From the NCBI GenBank assembly GCA_958423535.1, contig CATZRJ010000029.1:1-24399 (forward strand): a stretch of 24,399 bases of DNA, read 5' to 3'. The stretch is from an uncultured Collinsella sp. GTDB taxonomy: Bacteria; Actinomycetota; Coriobacteriia; Coriobacteriales; Coriobacteriaceae. Under the pieces are notes generated by a model. It saw only the letters and a list, made by a program, of their open reading frames with translations. It did no database searches and had not been told where the DNA came from. Made by a program: the position numbers and the translations under genes. Below, piece by piece: positions 8,685 through 16,005 of the stretch. Position 1 is the stretch's first letter. Each line of letters begins with the position of its first letter.

Positions 8685-9788
8685 CTACCCCCTCAGCGAT
8701 TCGATGAGGAAAGCGGCGAGTACGCCGGGGCCTCCAACCGATGCATAGTATTTGGCGCGCCCCAAGGCACCATCCGTCGCAAAAGTCGGATGCTCGTCAA
8801 CCCAGCCCTCAGGATCTTTGAGGATGGCAGCGAGATTCGCACGCTTCCACGGCTTAAGATCGTCCAGCGAAAACTCCCTGGCGTCCAAGGCAGCTTGAAA
8901 CTCCTTGGCCATCTGCACCAGGAACTCCTTATAAAATTTGGGTGCCAAGCGCACATAGTTCCACATATACGAATCGTACTTAATGAGCTGATTAAACTTG
9001 AGCATGCACGCGACGTCATCACTTGCGTGGTCGCGGGCATATTCCTCTCTGATCCAACGCTCAATCTCGGCATACTCGGCATTGACGCAAAAGACCTTGG
9101 CCGAAGAATTGACCGAGGAGCTCTCGTTGTCCTGACGATACGAAAGCACGGCATCGTGCAGGTAAACGGCCTTATCGGCGCACGCAATCACCTTAAAGGC
9201 AAACGACGTGTCCTGAAAGGATGCCCCTGGAGTCGGCAGGAACTTGATGTCGTTGCGCTTCAGAAAATCGCGGCGGTACACAGCCGACCAAATCGACGGC
9301 TTTTGCTTAAAGAACTGCGTCGTATCGCTCGGGTGTACCGGCTTGCCGCAGTCCTTGGGCCTAAACATCTCGTGTAGCGAACGGCGCTCCTCGGGCTTGG
9401 ACCAGTAGAAATCAAAATTCGCCTTCGCAAAATCGGCGTTGCAGCGCTCGGCAGCTGACACGAGCTTTTCCAGCGCATCGGGCGCCATAAAGTCATCGGA
9501 CTCCAGAATGCCCACGTACTTGCCGCGCGCCATCTCGAGCCCGTGGTTCATAGAGTCGCCGTAACCGCTGTTGGCCTTATCGATCATCTTCACACGCGCG
9601 TCGCGCTCCATGTACTCACGAATAATCGCCGGCGAGTTATCGGTAGAGCCGTCGTTGATACAGATGATCTCGATGTCCTCGAGCGTCTGCGCCACAGCGG
9701 AATCGAGGCACTCGCGCAGGTAGCGCTCAACGTTGTAGATGGGAATAAGCAGCGACAGGACGGGGCTGCCAGAGGAATTAGTAGACAA
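8685..9788 (-). CDS. Family-2 glycosyltransferase (copy A), first gene of the operon
   Basis: A 367-residue GT2 transferase: LSLLIPIYNVERYLRECLD at the N-terminus, NDGSTD at 45-50, NSGYGDSMNHG near 73-83 and ESDD at 96-99. It shares long identical stretches with the gene at 6445-7563, including KPSIWSA.YRR.FL and FLPTPGAS.QD. The start is TTG 9788, supported by AAGGAG 5 nt upstream; its paralogue also starts with TTG. It is the promoter-proximal gene of the five-gene minus-strand cluster and is followed by the next gene after 6 nt. Probably acts on a lipid-linked or growing surface polysaccharide; substrate not predictable. Confidence 0.88.
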   Translation of the reverse strand: MSTNSSGSPVLSLLIPIYNVERYLRECLDSAVAQTLEDIEIICINDGSTDNSPAIIREYMERDARVKMIDKANSGYGDSMNHGLEMARGKYVGILESDDFMAPDALEKLVSAAERCNADFAKANFDFYWSKPEERRSLHEMFRPKDCGKPVHPSDTTQFFKQKPSIWSAVYRRDFLKRNDIKFLPTPGASFQDTSFAFKVIACADKAVYLHDAVLSYRQDNESSSVNSSAKVFCVNAEYAEIERWIREEYARDHASDDVACMLKFNQLIKYDSYMWNYVRLAPKFYKEFLVQMAKEFQAALDAREFSLDDLKPWKRANLAAILKDPEGWVDEHPTFATDGALGRAKYYASVGGPGVLAAFLIESLRG

Positions 9789-9817
9789 ATGTGCTCCTTA
9801 GGAAATACCTGCTGTTA

Positions 9818-9826
9818 ATGGTATCA
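9818..9826 (-). promoter_or_regulatory. Candidate extended -10 promoter of the glycosyltransferase operon
   Basis: Minus-strand positions 9826-9818 read TGATACCAT, an extended -10 (TGn plus TACCAT). The predicted start near 9811 would leave a leader of about 22 nt before TTG 9788. No clear -35 is visible. Confidence 0.35.
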
Positions 9827-9853
9827 AAGGGTCGTCCCGCCCGTGGACGTTTA

Positions 9854-9859
9854 TATAAT
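9854..9859 (+). promoter_or_regulatory. Plus-strand TATAAT before the acyltransferase remnant
   Basis: A perfect TATAAT at 9854-9859 without a recognisable -35. A start near 9866 would lie about 24 nt before AAAGGA (9890-9895), the apparent ribosome-binding site of the decayed acyltransferase gene. It could also give the gene at 10159 a leader of nearly 300 nt. Confidence 0.35.
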
Positions 9860-9899
9860 CTATGGAGCCCGAAAAGGCAAACCGAAACGAAAGGACGTC

Positions 9900-10085
9900 A
9901 TACAGCCCAAAGCCGCACGCAACACATCCATCGAAGCGCTGCGCTTGGTCGCGGTCGCTGAAACGCTCGTACTCTCAAGCAGCAATCAGCACATCAATGT
10001 TACGTATAGCAGTCACCTCGCCCATGGCAGGTTCCTGCGTTTTATTCAAACCTTGCCAACATGGCGCAGCGACCCTTTACAATAG
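9900..10085 (+). pseudogene. Probable 5' remnant of an acyltransferase-3 family gene
   Basis: The plus-strand frame from 9900 to the stop at 10083-10085 encodes QPKAARNTSIEALRLVAVA at 9903-9959. This closely resembles the conserved start of membrane acyltransferase-3 (OafA/YrhL-like) proteins, which open with RN.SIE.LR..A. After this stretch the translation loses all resemblance, and the family's ten or so membrane helices are missing. AAAGGA at 9890-9895 sits 4 nt before ATA at 9900, where an ATG would be expected. The simplest reading is a gene that lost its start codon and most of its body. Such enzymes acylate surface sugars, which suits the neighbourhood. The match is short, so chance similarity is possible. 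Confidence 0.45.
10078..10083 (+). promoter_or_regulatory. Candidate -10 of the plus-strand glycosyltransferase
   Basis: TACAAT at 10078-10083 would start transcription near 10090 and give a leader of about 70 nt to ATG 10159. The best upstream hexamer (TTGCCA) is 19 nt away, longer than optimal, so the call is weak. Confidence 0.3.
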
Positions 10086-10158
10086 GTGCCGTCCTACGGA
10101 CGCATTCGATAGCTTCCGCGCAGCGCTCGCCCGCCGCGCGTGAAAGGATATATTCCCC

Positions 10159-11178
10159 ATGACTTCCACCCTTCCCGCCCCCATCGACAAGCTCGCCATC
10201 GTTGTCGTCACCTATAAGCGCCAGGAGCTCTTGGCTAACCTGTTCGACTCCATGACCGAGCTCACGGCCACACCTTGGCGCATCGTGATCGTCGATAACG
10301 AGAACTCGCGCGAGACCGAGGCCATGTGTGCCGCATTTAACGAGCGCTTGGCCAACCTGTGGGGCATCGACACCGATCAGCCCGATGCAAATGGTGGCAC
10401 CGACCGCGTCATCTACGCGCCGCAGCTTGAAAACGGCGGCGGCGCGGGTGGCTTCTCCGCCGGCACCAAGTGCGCCTACGACCTGGGCGCCCAGTGGTTC
10501 TGGGTGATGGACGACGACGTGCTCGTCATCCCGGAGGGCATCGAGCGCCTGGCCAAGTGGACGGACCGCTACGATGTCATCCAAGGTTCGCGTCTGGACT
10601 TTGACGGCGGCGCGTTCTTTTGGCAGTACCAGCTCATCCTTTCGCTTGGTATCCCCAACCCCATCGCTAAGTGGGACCTGGGCCCCGAGGGCTACCGCGC
10701 CATGAACCAGCTATGCTTTGAGGGCGGCCTGTTCTCGCGTCGCGTAGTCGACAAGATCGGCCTGCCCGACGCTCGCTTCTTCATCTACGGCGACGACGCC
10801 TGCTACGGTTATGTCGCCAGCCAGCACTTCCCCGCAGCTGTAGTTGCCGACGTGGTGCTCAAACGCGCCCGCGCCGTCTCTAACTGGGACATCGCCGGCA
10901 AACGACAGCTCAACTCCACGAGCGACACCAACCGCTACTACATCATGCGCAACCGAGGCTTCCTCGCTCGCTATATGCAGATCTACGGTGACTACCGCCC
11001 CATGCTGTTCCGCCTGGGCAATGCCGCGACCTTCTGCAAGGAATTCATTCGCCTGGCCGCGGTCGACAAATGCTTTAAGACCGGCATTCCGGCGCTGCGC
11101 CGCGGCATGAAGGACGCCCGCAAGATCATCAAGGACCCCAACTGGAAGCCCATGCCGCCCATGAAGGATACCGAGTAA
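10159..11178 (+). CDS. Family-2 glycosyltransferase, galactofuranosyl/rhamnosyltransferase-like
   Basis: A 339-residue GT2 transferase transcribed away from the five-gene cluster. KLAIVVVTYKR opens the domain at 11-21, VDNENS lies at 45-50, ENGGGAGGF at 91-99 and WVMDDD at 115-120. The combination of N.GGAGGF and W.MDDD is typical of the galactofuranosyl- and rhamnosyltransferase branch of GT2 (GlfT-like), unlike the NDGS-type enzymes next door. FEGGLFSRRVVDKIGLPDARFFIYGDD (around 191-217) forms the acceptor/catalytic part. AAGGA ends about 10 nt before ATG 10159. It converges on the next gene with a 24-nt gap. Probably adds a furanose or deoxysugar to the same surface polymer; that link is inferred from position. 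Confidence 0.87.
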   Translation: MTSTLPAPIDKLAIVVVTYKRQELLANLFDSMTELTATPWRIVIVDNENSRETEAMCAAFNERLANLWGIDTDQPDANGGTDRVIYAPQLENGGGAGGFSAGTKCAYDLGAQWFWVMDDDVLVIPEGIERLAKWTDRYDVIQGSRLDFDGGAFFWQYQLILSLGIPNPIAKWDLGPEGYRAMNQLCFEGGLFSRRVVDKIGLPDARFFIYGDDACYGYVASQHFPAAVVADVVLKRARAVSNWDIAGKRQLNSTSDTNRYYIMRNRGFLARYMQIYGDYRPMLFRLGNAATFCKEFIRLAAVDKCFKTGIPALRRGMKDARKIIKDPNWKPMPPMKDTE

Positions 11179-11202
11179 CGGAAGCCGGAAATACCTCGGC
11201 GC

Positions 11203-12999
11203 TTAAAGCCGTTGGCACACCGTAGCCACACGCTGCCCATCAAAGCCAAAGCCCCAGCGCATGCGGCCAACGCCGGGTCGCGGCACGCGGATTTCGTCAA
11301 TGCCCTCGCGCTCTATGTCGAGTAGCGACTGCACGGCAAGCAATTCCAACCCCACCGCATCCACATCGGGGTCATACATGATATTGATCGTTATCAGCGG
11401 ACGCTCATCGAGCATACCGATTGTGTCTGCCACGTCGAGCACGGCGCCCGTAGGAAAGACCTGGATGTCCCAGCGATCCGCGCCACACTTTCGCCTCGAG
11501 GCGGGATTGGCATAGCCCGGCAAGCCAAAGCAAAGCCCCTGCAAAAGCAGATGATACGGCAACGGCGCATCTGGATCGGTCGCACCGATTCCCGCATCTC
11601 CCAGGATGCGGTCTAGTGCCTGCCTCACCGTATCCTCGTCCCCACGGCACAACCCGTCACGAAACGCATCGACGTCTCGAATGTCTTCGGCAGCGCACTC
11701 AAACCACTCAACAATCACCAGACGCAAGGCCTGGCGAAGCTCGTTATTGGGCAGCCGCAGAGCACGGAGACGGCTGCCATGCTCCGGCTTCTCAATCATA
11801 TCCGTCGTCAGGAAACCCGACAGGTACAGCTCCGTCCACAGGCCGTCGTCAGACGAGGCCTCTGGCCCCACAGCGCCCAAACAAAGCGGAACCTCAACGC
11901 ATCCATGGGCCTCGAGCAAATCGAACAAGACCGAAAGGCGGTCGAGATTCCACCCGGCAACCACCCTACTCAGGCAATCGGCATACCCATACAGATCGGC
12001 ACGCACAGGCGCCGTGCAGCCACGGTCCAGAAAACCGATCACACGAGCTGGACTCGAGCAATAGGCCCTACCAAACCGATATCCCTCGAGCCATTCACGC
12101 GCATCATCCAGACAGTCGTTGCGCCCGATGCGATCCAACAACACCTGGACTTCGTCGTCCGAAAAGCCGAACCAACGGTCACACCACGTCGAGAGCGGCG
12201 TCGACAGACAATACGAGCAGCCGCGCAAAGAAAGCGCTGCTTCGGCAGGGCCGGGACGCTCCCCCATCAGACACGCCAGCCGCAACGAATCGCCCGCAGC
12301 GGCAATGGCGTCAAACAGCACGCAATCGAATAGCTCCGCCGAATCGGCGCCGGAAGCGCCCCTCGCGCTCGCACGGCCCAACCACGCCGCGTCGTACCCA
12401 TCAACAAGCAATACAACCTGCTCATCACAGGACGTCTCCAGCAGCTCAATGAGCACGCCAAGCACCGAGGCAACCTCGTCCTCGCTCGCCACACCACGCG
12501 CAACGCGTTCGATGTGACGCACCTTATCTCGAGTTAAATCCGGAGCCCCCAAGAGCGCCAACAAGCGAGCGCACTCGCCCGAATGAGCATCACGCACGAC
12601 GTCGGCAACAGCGGCACCACGCCTCGCAGCGCCAGAAAAGTCCAGCGATATCACCGGATAGCAAGCGTACTCATCCCGATAGCGCCCGCCGTCCGCATCC
12701 CAAATCTGAGCATCGGCAAACAAACTCTGACCAGCGCGACCGACCGCGGAACGCTCCAGAAAAGCCCTGAGCATCGACAGGTTCATACTCTTGCCAAAGC
12801 CCTCGGGTCGACAGCACACCACAACGGACGCGTCGCAGTCCAGCACATCGGCAATAAACATGGTCTTATCGATCAGCATGCAACGACCAATGGCATCGGC
12901 AAAATCATGCACACCGACCGGCAAAACCGCATCATCGACATGGTTGACAAGCCGTACACCAAAAGTATCGGCACTGTTGCAATACTCCTGTTCAGACAC
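11203..12999 (-). CDS. AAA-ATPase-like / DUF1703-type protein with degenerate PD-(D/E)XK end
   Basis: A 598-residue protein resembling the AAA-ATPase_like (PF09820) plus PDDEXK_9/DUF1703 architecture. The N-terminus keeps the family signature: HDFADAIGRCMLIDKT (31-46) followed by the modified P-loop RPEGFGKSMNLSML (64-77), corresponding to the usual RPRRFGKT.NLSML. A C-terminal stretch (FGLPGYAN, about 491-498, then GADRWDI at 506-512) aligns by eye with the nuclease G.GR.D motif. The following E.K strand is replaced by LITINIMY (about 535-542), so the nuclease is probably inactive. The start is GTG 12999, with AGGGAGAAG upstream. The sequence is unusually Asp/Cys/Arg-rich and diverged for this family. 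Biological role unknown; the family is common in gut anaerobes. Confidence 0.7.
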   Translation of the reverse strand: MSEQEYCNSADTFGVRLVNHVDDAVLPVGVHDFADAIGRCMLIDKTMFIADVLDCDASVVVCCRPEGFGKSMNLSMLRAFLERSAVGRAGQSLFADAQIWDADGGRYRDEYACYPVISLDFSGAARRGAAVADVVRDAHSGECARLLALLGAPDLTRDKVRHIERVARGVASEDEVASVLGVLIELLETSCDEQVVLLVDGYDAAWLGRASARGASGADSAELFDCVLFDAIAAAGDSLRLACLMGERPGPAEAALSLRGCSYCLSTPLSTWCDRWFGFSDDEVQVLLDRIGRNDCLDDAREWLEGYRFGRAYCSSPARVIGFLDRGCTAPVRADLYGYADCLSRVVAGWNLDRLSVLFDLLEAHGCVEVPLCLGAVGPEASSDDGLWTELYLSGFLTTDMIEKPEHGSRLRALRLPNNELRQALRLVIVEWFECAAEDIRDVDAFRDGLCRGDEDTVRQALDRILGDAGIGATDPDAPLPYHLLLQGLCFGLPGYANPASRRKCGADRWDIQVFPTGAVLDVADTIGMLDERPLITINIMYDPDVDAVGLELLAVQSLLDIEREGIDEIRVPRPGVGRMRWGFGFDGQRVATVCQRL

Positions 13000-13032
13000 C
13001 GTAACTTCTCCCTAAAACGTAGCACGAGGCCC

Positions 13033-13038
13033 ATTGTA
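13033..13038 (-). promoter_or_regulatory. Candidate -10 of the AAA-ATPase-like gene
   Basis: Minus-strand TACAAT at 13038-13033 would start transcription near 13026, about 26 nt before GTG 12999. No good -35 is present. Confidence 0.3.
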
Positions 13039-13135
13039 GCGAGCAGTTCAAGCGCAACACTGGATCCGCGCAAAGGCATCGGGCAACGGTAGGAACAAAG
13101 GCCTTGAGGGGGCATAACAAATCGTTGTGCAACAA

Positions 13136-13169
13136 AATGGGGCCCGATGCAACTGCACCGGCCCCCATT
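13136..13169 (-). terminator. Hairpin terminator downstream of the MPKTG surface protein gene
   Basis: Arms 13169-13155 and 13150-13136 form a 15-bp stem (AATGGGGGCCGGTGC against GCATCGGGCCCCATT, one mismatch and one G-U) with the 4-nt loop AGTT. On the minus strand it is followed by TTGTTG. It lies 33 nt past the stop at 13203. The A/U-flanked arms could also stop plus-strand transcription. Confidence 0.75.
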
Positions 13170-13202
13170 GCGAATCTTTAGTTGTCGGGCAACCGAAAGG
13201 GA

Positions 13203-14942
13203 CTACTCCTCAGAGTCGTTCTGCCCAGCAGCCTTCTTTTGCTGATCGAGCTTATGCTTGCCACTCACAATAGACGTGGCACCCAGCGTGGCCAAGCTCG
13301 CACTGGCCAGGCTCGCCATCACGATAAGGTCGCCCGTCTTGGGCATGATGCCGCCATTATTGCCAGCATTACCATTGCCGGAACCAGAATCGTTCTTGCC
13401 GCCGCTATTGTTATCCTTGTTATCACCAGCGCCATCTTTGTTGTCGCCGGTATTTTCCTTGTTGTCTCCAGCGCTGTCGGTGCGGTCGCCATTGTTCTTG
13501 CCACCGCCGGACTTGTTGCCCTTCTCCTCGGAGTCGTCCTTCTTCTCCTCAGAACCAGAACCCTTATCCGTTTCGGGCTTCTCAGATGTATCCTCGGATT
13601 TATTGTCCTTGGGGTCGGCCTGCGTGGCGTCGGTTTTCGTCACGGAGTTCTGACCGTCATTGTCCTTGTTAGAAGACGAGTTGCCGCTTGGACCAGTCAT
13701 CAAAGACCCCAGCGTGGAGCCAAACACTTCGGAAACAGAGGGCTTCTTGTTCGTCGGGGTGACGGGCGCATCCGTCCCCTTATTCGAATCATCCTTAGAG
13801 CTATCGGAACCAGAAGCGGTGACAGAACCAGACCCTGTGTTAGTGCCGGAGTCGCCACCGGCAGAGGAATCGCTCGAACCGTTGGAAGGTTTAGAAGAGC
13901 CATTGTCGGTCGAGCCGGAGTTGCTGTTACCGGTACCGGTAGCAGACCCGTTCGTCTCACCCCCATTGCCCTCATTGTTATCAGTATCGGGCTTCTGCGC
14001 GGGCTGAGACTCCTCAGGAGTCTGGCTTGAATCAGGCGTCGAAGGGAACTCGGACACCTCAGGCTTCTTATCAGCCGCTTCGTTCTTCTCGTCCTCGGCA
14101 ATATAGACCAGACAATCCTTGAGCTCATTGCGGTAGCGGTTCTTCCAGCCCTCATGGTACTGAGGCTGGCTTGCATACTTGGTCGCCACGTTATTGACCA
14201 CGCTGTTGGAAAGCGCCGTCACAAACTCGCGGTCCGTCATGCTGTTAGAAAGATTCGCCCACCGGAAGAAGTCCTGGCAGCCACCCGTGCCGCACATATT
14301 GGTGATGCTCCACACCATGCCCTTGACGCAATCGGCACGACCGGAAATATCAATGCCCAGAGCGTTCTTAAGCCACGACTCGGTCACCGCATAGTAGGAG
14401 TTGTACGCATAGGCATCCTGCAGAGCCGAGAACTCAGCAGGGTCGGTGTTATAAGCGCCCTGGAAGGCATCCTGCGCAATACGGCCCAGCTCGGTAAGCT
14501 GACCGTTCGCATACATGGGGTTACTCGCGTTTGAAATCTCGCTGCCGCGATCGATCGCGTCCTTAAGCATGCTGTACTTAGCAGAGTCGTAGTTATAGAC
14601 CTGCTTCATAAACGGAATAAGCGACCAACGGCGATCGAACTGATAGTAGCCCAGCGCGTTATAGCCGTCGCCATACGAAAAACCCTGGTTATAGTTGCCA
14701 TGGCTCTCGTACTTGGTAAAGTACTTCATCTCGGGAGTCACGTTGACAAACGAAACGCCCTGGACCGACCTCAGCACGCCCGAGAAGGACTGCTGGGTGT
14801 AAAGGCCCTTATCGATATCGGTGGCATCCGAGGCAACACCCGGCGTGGGCTCCTCAGCAGCGGCGGGTGCCGGCGCGGAAACGGCGCCAAACGAAAGTGC
14901 CAGCGTCAGGCCCGCGACAATCGCGGAATGCTTGGGCTGCAT
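13203..14942 (-). CDS. Sortase-anchored surface protein with lysozyme-like N-terminal domain
   Basis: A 579-residue secreted protein. A signal peptide (predicted cleavage in APAAA|EE after residue 29) is followed by a globular domain of about 45-285. This contains YFTKYESHGNYNQG (74-87, E79 the candidate catalytic Glu) and NALGYYQFD (95-103), a pattern seen in lysozyme-like and VgrG-related peptidoglycan hydrolases, plus four cysteines (205, 217, 222, 277). Residues 300-530 are a Gly/Ser/Asn/Asp/Lys-rich low-complexity stalk. The end is a sortase signal: MPKTG at 533-537, a hydrophobic stretch, then a Lys-rich tail that unusually ends NDSEE. ATG 14942 has GGGAGGA 4 nt upstream. Wall anchoring is well supported; hydrolase activity is inferred from the motif only. 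Confidence 0.72.
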   Translation of the reverse strand: MQPKHSAIVAGLTLALSFGAVSAPAPAAAEEPTPGVASDATDIDKGLYTQQSFSGVLRSVQGVSFVNVTPEMKYFTKYESHGNYNQGFSYGDGYNALGYYQFDRRWSLIPFMKQVYNYDSAKYSMLKDAIDRGSEISNASNPMYANGQLTELGRIAQDAFQGAYNTDPAEFSALQDAYAYNSYYAVTESWLKNALGIDISGRADCVKGMVWSITNMCGTGGCQDFFRWANLSNSMTDREFVTALSNSVVNNVATKYASQPQYHEGWKNRYRNELKDCLVYIAEDEKNEAADKKPEVSEFPSTPDSSQTPEESQPAQKPDTDNNEGNGGETNGSATGTGNSNSGSTDNGSSKPSNGSSDSSAGGDSGTNTGSGSVTASGSDSSKDDSNKGTDAPVTPTNKKPSVSEVFGSTLGSLMTGPSGNSSSNKDNDGQNSVTKTDATQADPKDNKSEDTSEKPETDKGSGSEEKKDDSEEKGNKSGGGKNNGDRTDSAGDNKENTGDNKDGAGDNKDNNSGGKNDSGSGNGNAGNNGGIMPKTGDLIVMASLASASLATLGATSIVSGKHKLDQQKKAAGQNDSEE

Positions 14943-15013
14943 AAAATCCTCCCTGCATTGGTGTAGTTAAAGTGCCGTTTGCAAAGATAGAATTAAGTAT
15001 TGCAGCTCGCCCG

Positions 15014-15025
15014 TTGTTGCACAAC
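15014..15025 (-). repeat. GTTGTGCAACAA, inverted copy of 13124-13135
   Basis: The minus strand here reads GTTGTGCAACAA; the same 12-mer is on the plus strand at 13124-13135. The two copies flank the MPKTG surface protein gene in inverted orientation. The core GTTGTGCAAC is itself close to palindromic. Significance is uncertain. Confidence 0.4.
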
Positions 15026-15070
15026 AACAACTCGGCAAACGGCAACAACCCTCCGCGAAATCTTAAGGAA

Positions 15071-15490
15071 TTAAACAAACTGGTCGTCGGGCGCCAACAG
15101 AAGCTCGCCGTAACGCTCCATCAGCCCGTCCCTCAACTGGCAGAAAGCAGGGATATAGACGTTCAAGATGCGCTGAATCAAATCTTGAGCGAGCTTGTTG
15201 TCATAGATATGGACGTTCGTGTTACGGTCTCTGAGCATATCTAGCCAGGCTGCCTCATCAATAAAGTCGTAGAATCGGTAGGACTCCTTCAAGATGGCAC
15301 GAGGAGACCCCGACGCGGCAAGCGTGGCGCCCTCATACTCGAGCAGACGCTTAAGGAGCGTAATTGAGATTCCGAAAACCTGCTCATAGATATACGCACA
15401 TCCGGAGACAACATAGTCGTTGTCGAAATCTTGGAATCGAGCTGTCTCTAGCAGTGCCAGACGCGAATCAAAGGCTTCGTACGACTTCAC
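15071..15490 (-). CDS. HepT-like HEPN protein (HI0074 family), no MntA partner seen
   Basis: A 139-residue all-helical protein of the nucleotidyltransferase substrate-binding (HI0074/HepT) family. The match spans the whole length: IYEQVFGISITLLKRLLEYEG (34-54), SPRAILKESYRFYDFIDEAAWLDMLRDRN (62-90) and the diagnostic RX4HXY motif R89-NTNV-H94-I-Y96. In studied HepT-MntA toxin-antitoxin pairs, R and H form the HEPN RNase site and the Tyr is AMPylated by MntA. No nucleotidyltransferase with a GSX10DXD motif is found beside it: the 3' flank has only 128 nt before the next gene and the 5' flank is the Rrf2 gene, 11 nt away. The start is GTG 15490 with AGGG about 10 nt upstream. Likely cotranscribed with the Rrf2 regulator. 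Confidence 0.85.
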   Translation of the reverse strand: MKSYEAFDSRLALLETARFQDFDNDYVVSGCAYIYEQVFGISITLLKRLLEYEGATLAASGSPRAILKESYRFYDFIDEAAWLDMLRDRNTNVHIYDNKLAQDLIQRILNVYIPAFCQLRDGLMERYGELLLAPDDQFV

Positions 15491-15501
15491 GAAAGCCAGC
15501 C

Positions 15502-15933
15502 CTACAGCTTAATGTCAAAGTTGATCTCGGGGACGGTGGCCAGGTCGGCCAGCGTCACGCCGTCGACGTACTTTTCGATCACGTCGTCCAGACCACGCCA
15601 GAACTTGACGGTCGAGCAAAGATCGCTGCGGGTGCAGCTGTTGTCGATGCCGTCGCACGCCACCGGAGCCGTGCTGCCCTCGACGGCACGCAAGATGTCG
15701 CCGGCGCGCACCTCAGCCGGGTCCTTGGCCATCATGTAGCCGCCGCCCTTGCCGCGCACGCTCTTAAGCAGGCCAGCCTTCATAAGCGGACGCACCAGCT
15801 GCTCCAAATACTTTTGCGAGATATGCTCGCGGTCGGCGACCTCGCGCAGGGCAATCTTGCCCTCGGCGTCGCCAAGCGCTGCGATATAGATCATCAATCG
15901 GAGGGCATAGCGGCCCTTGGAAGAAATGAGCAT
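15502..15933 (-). CDS. Rrf2-family regulator, probable Fe-S sensor of the suf operon
   Basis: A 143-residue winged-helix transcription regulator. MLISSKGRYALRLMIYIA is the classic Rrf2 start, so ATG 15933 (AAGGG 5 nt upstream) is preferred to in-frame starts further upstream. The recognition region is IALREVADREHISQKYLEQLVRPL (27-50) followed by the wing SVRGKGGGYMMAK (58-70). Three clustered cysteines, C93, C100 and C106 (C-X6-C-X5-C), are placed like the [2Fe-2S] ligands of IscR (there C-X5-C-X5-C). The gene is divergent from sufCBDSU, and both genes share a 180-nt control region with two inverted repeats. Family knowledge plus position suggest a repressor of suf that senses Fe-S status; the ligand and sign of control are not proven by sequence. 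Confidence 0.88.
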   Translation of the reverse strand: MLISSKGRYALRLMIYIAALGDAEGKIALREVADREHISQKYLEQLVRPLMKAGLLKSVRGKGGGYMMAKDPAEVRAGDILRAVEGSTAPVACDGIDNSCTRSDLCSTVKFWRGLDDVIEKYVDGVTLADLATVPEINFDIKL

Positions 15934-15954
15934 ACCTACCCTTCCATAACGCTG

Positions 15955-15983
15955 GGGACAAACATAACCGATAAATTTGTCCC
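15955..15983. promoter_or_regulatory. Inverted repeat GGGACAAA-N13-TTTGTCCC upstream of rrf2
   Basis: GGGACAAA (15955-15962) and TTTGTCCC (15976-15983) are perfect 8-nt arms 13 nt apart, 22 nt upstream of the Rrf2 start codon. It may be an autoregulatory operator. A near-identical element with the same spacing ends the suf operon at 21341-21369, so a dispersed repeat is the alternative. Confidence 0.5.
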
Positions 15984-16005
15984 ACATCTAGAAAAGTCGA
16001 GTGGA

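Larger units (their letters stand above)
9789..10158. other. 370-nt divergent intergenic region
   Basis: This region separates the minus-strand glycosyltransferase operon from the plus-strand glycosyltransferase at 10159. It holds the candidate operon promoter, a plus-strand TATAAT at 9854-9859, the acyltransferase-like remnant starting at 9900, and a TACAAT near 10078 likely to serve the downstream gene. I see no RNA gene or long repeat. Confidence 0.6.

Noticed and set aside
13258..14007. Plus-strand Leu/Pro/Ser-rich frames opposite the surface protein stalk
   Set aside because: Low-complexity antisense of a Gly/Ser/Asp linker.
15934..15987. Longer Rrf2 protein starting at 15987
   Set aside because: Rrf2 proteins start at ML/KIS.KGRYALR; the extension has no ribosome site and would include the operator-like inverted repeat.
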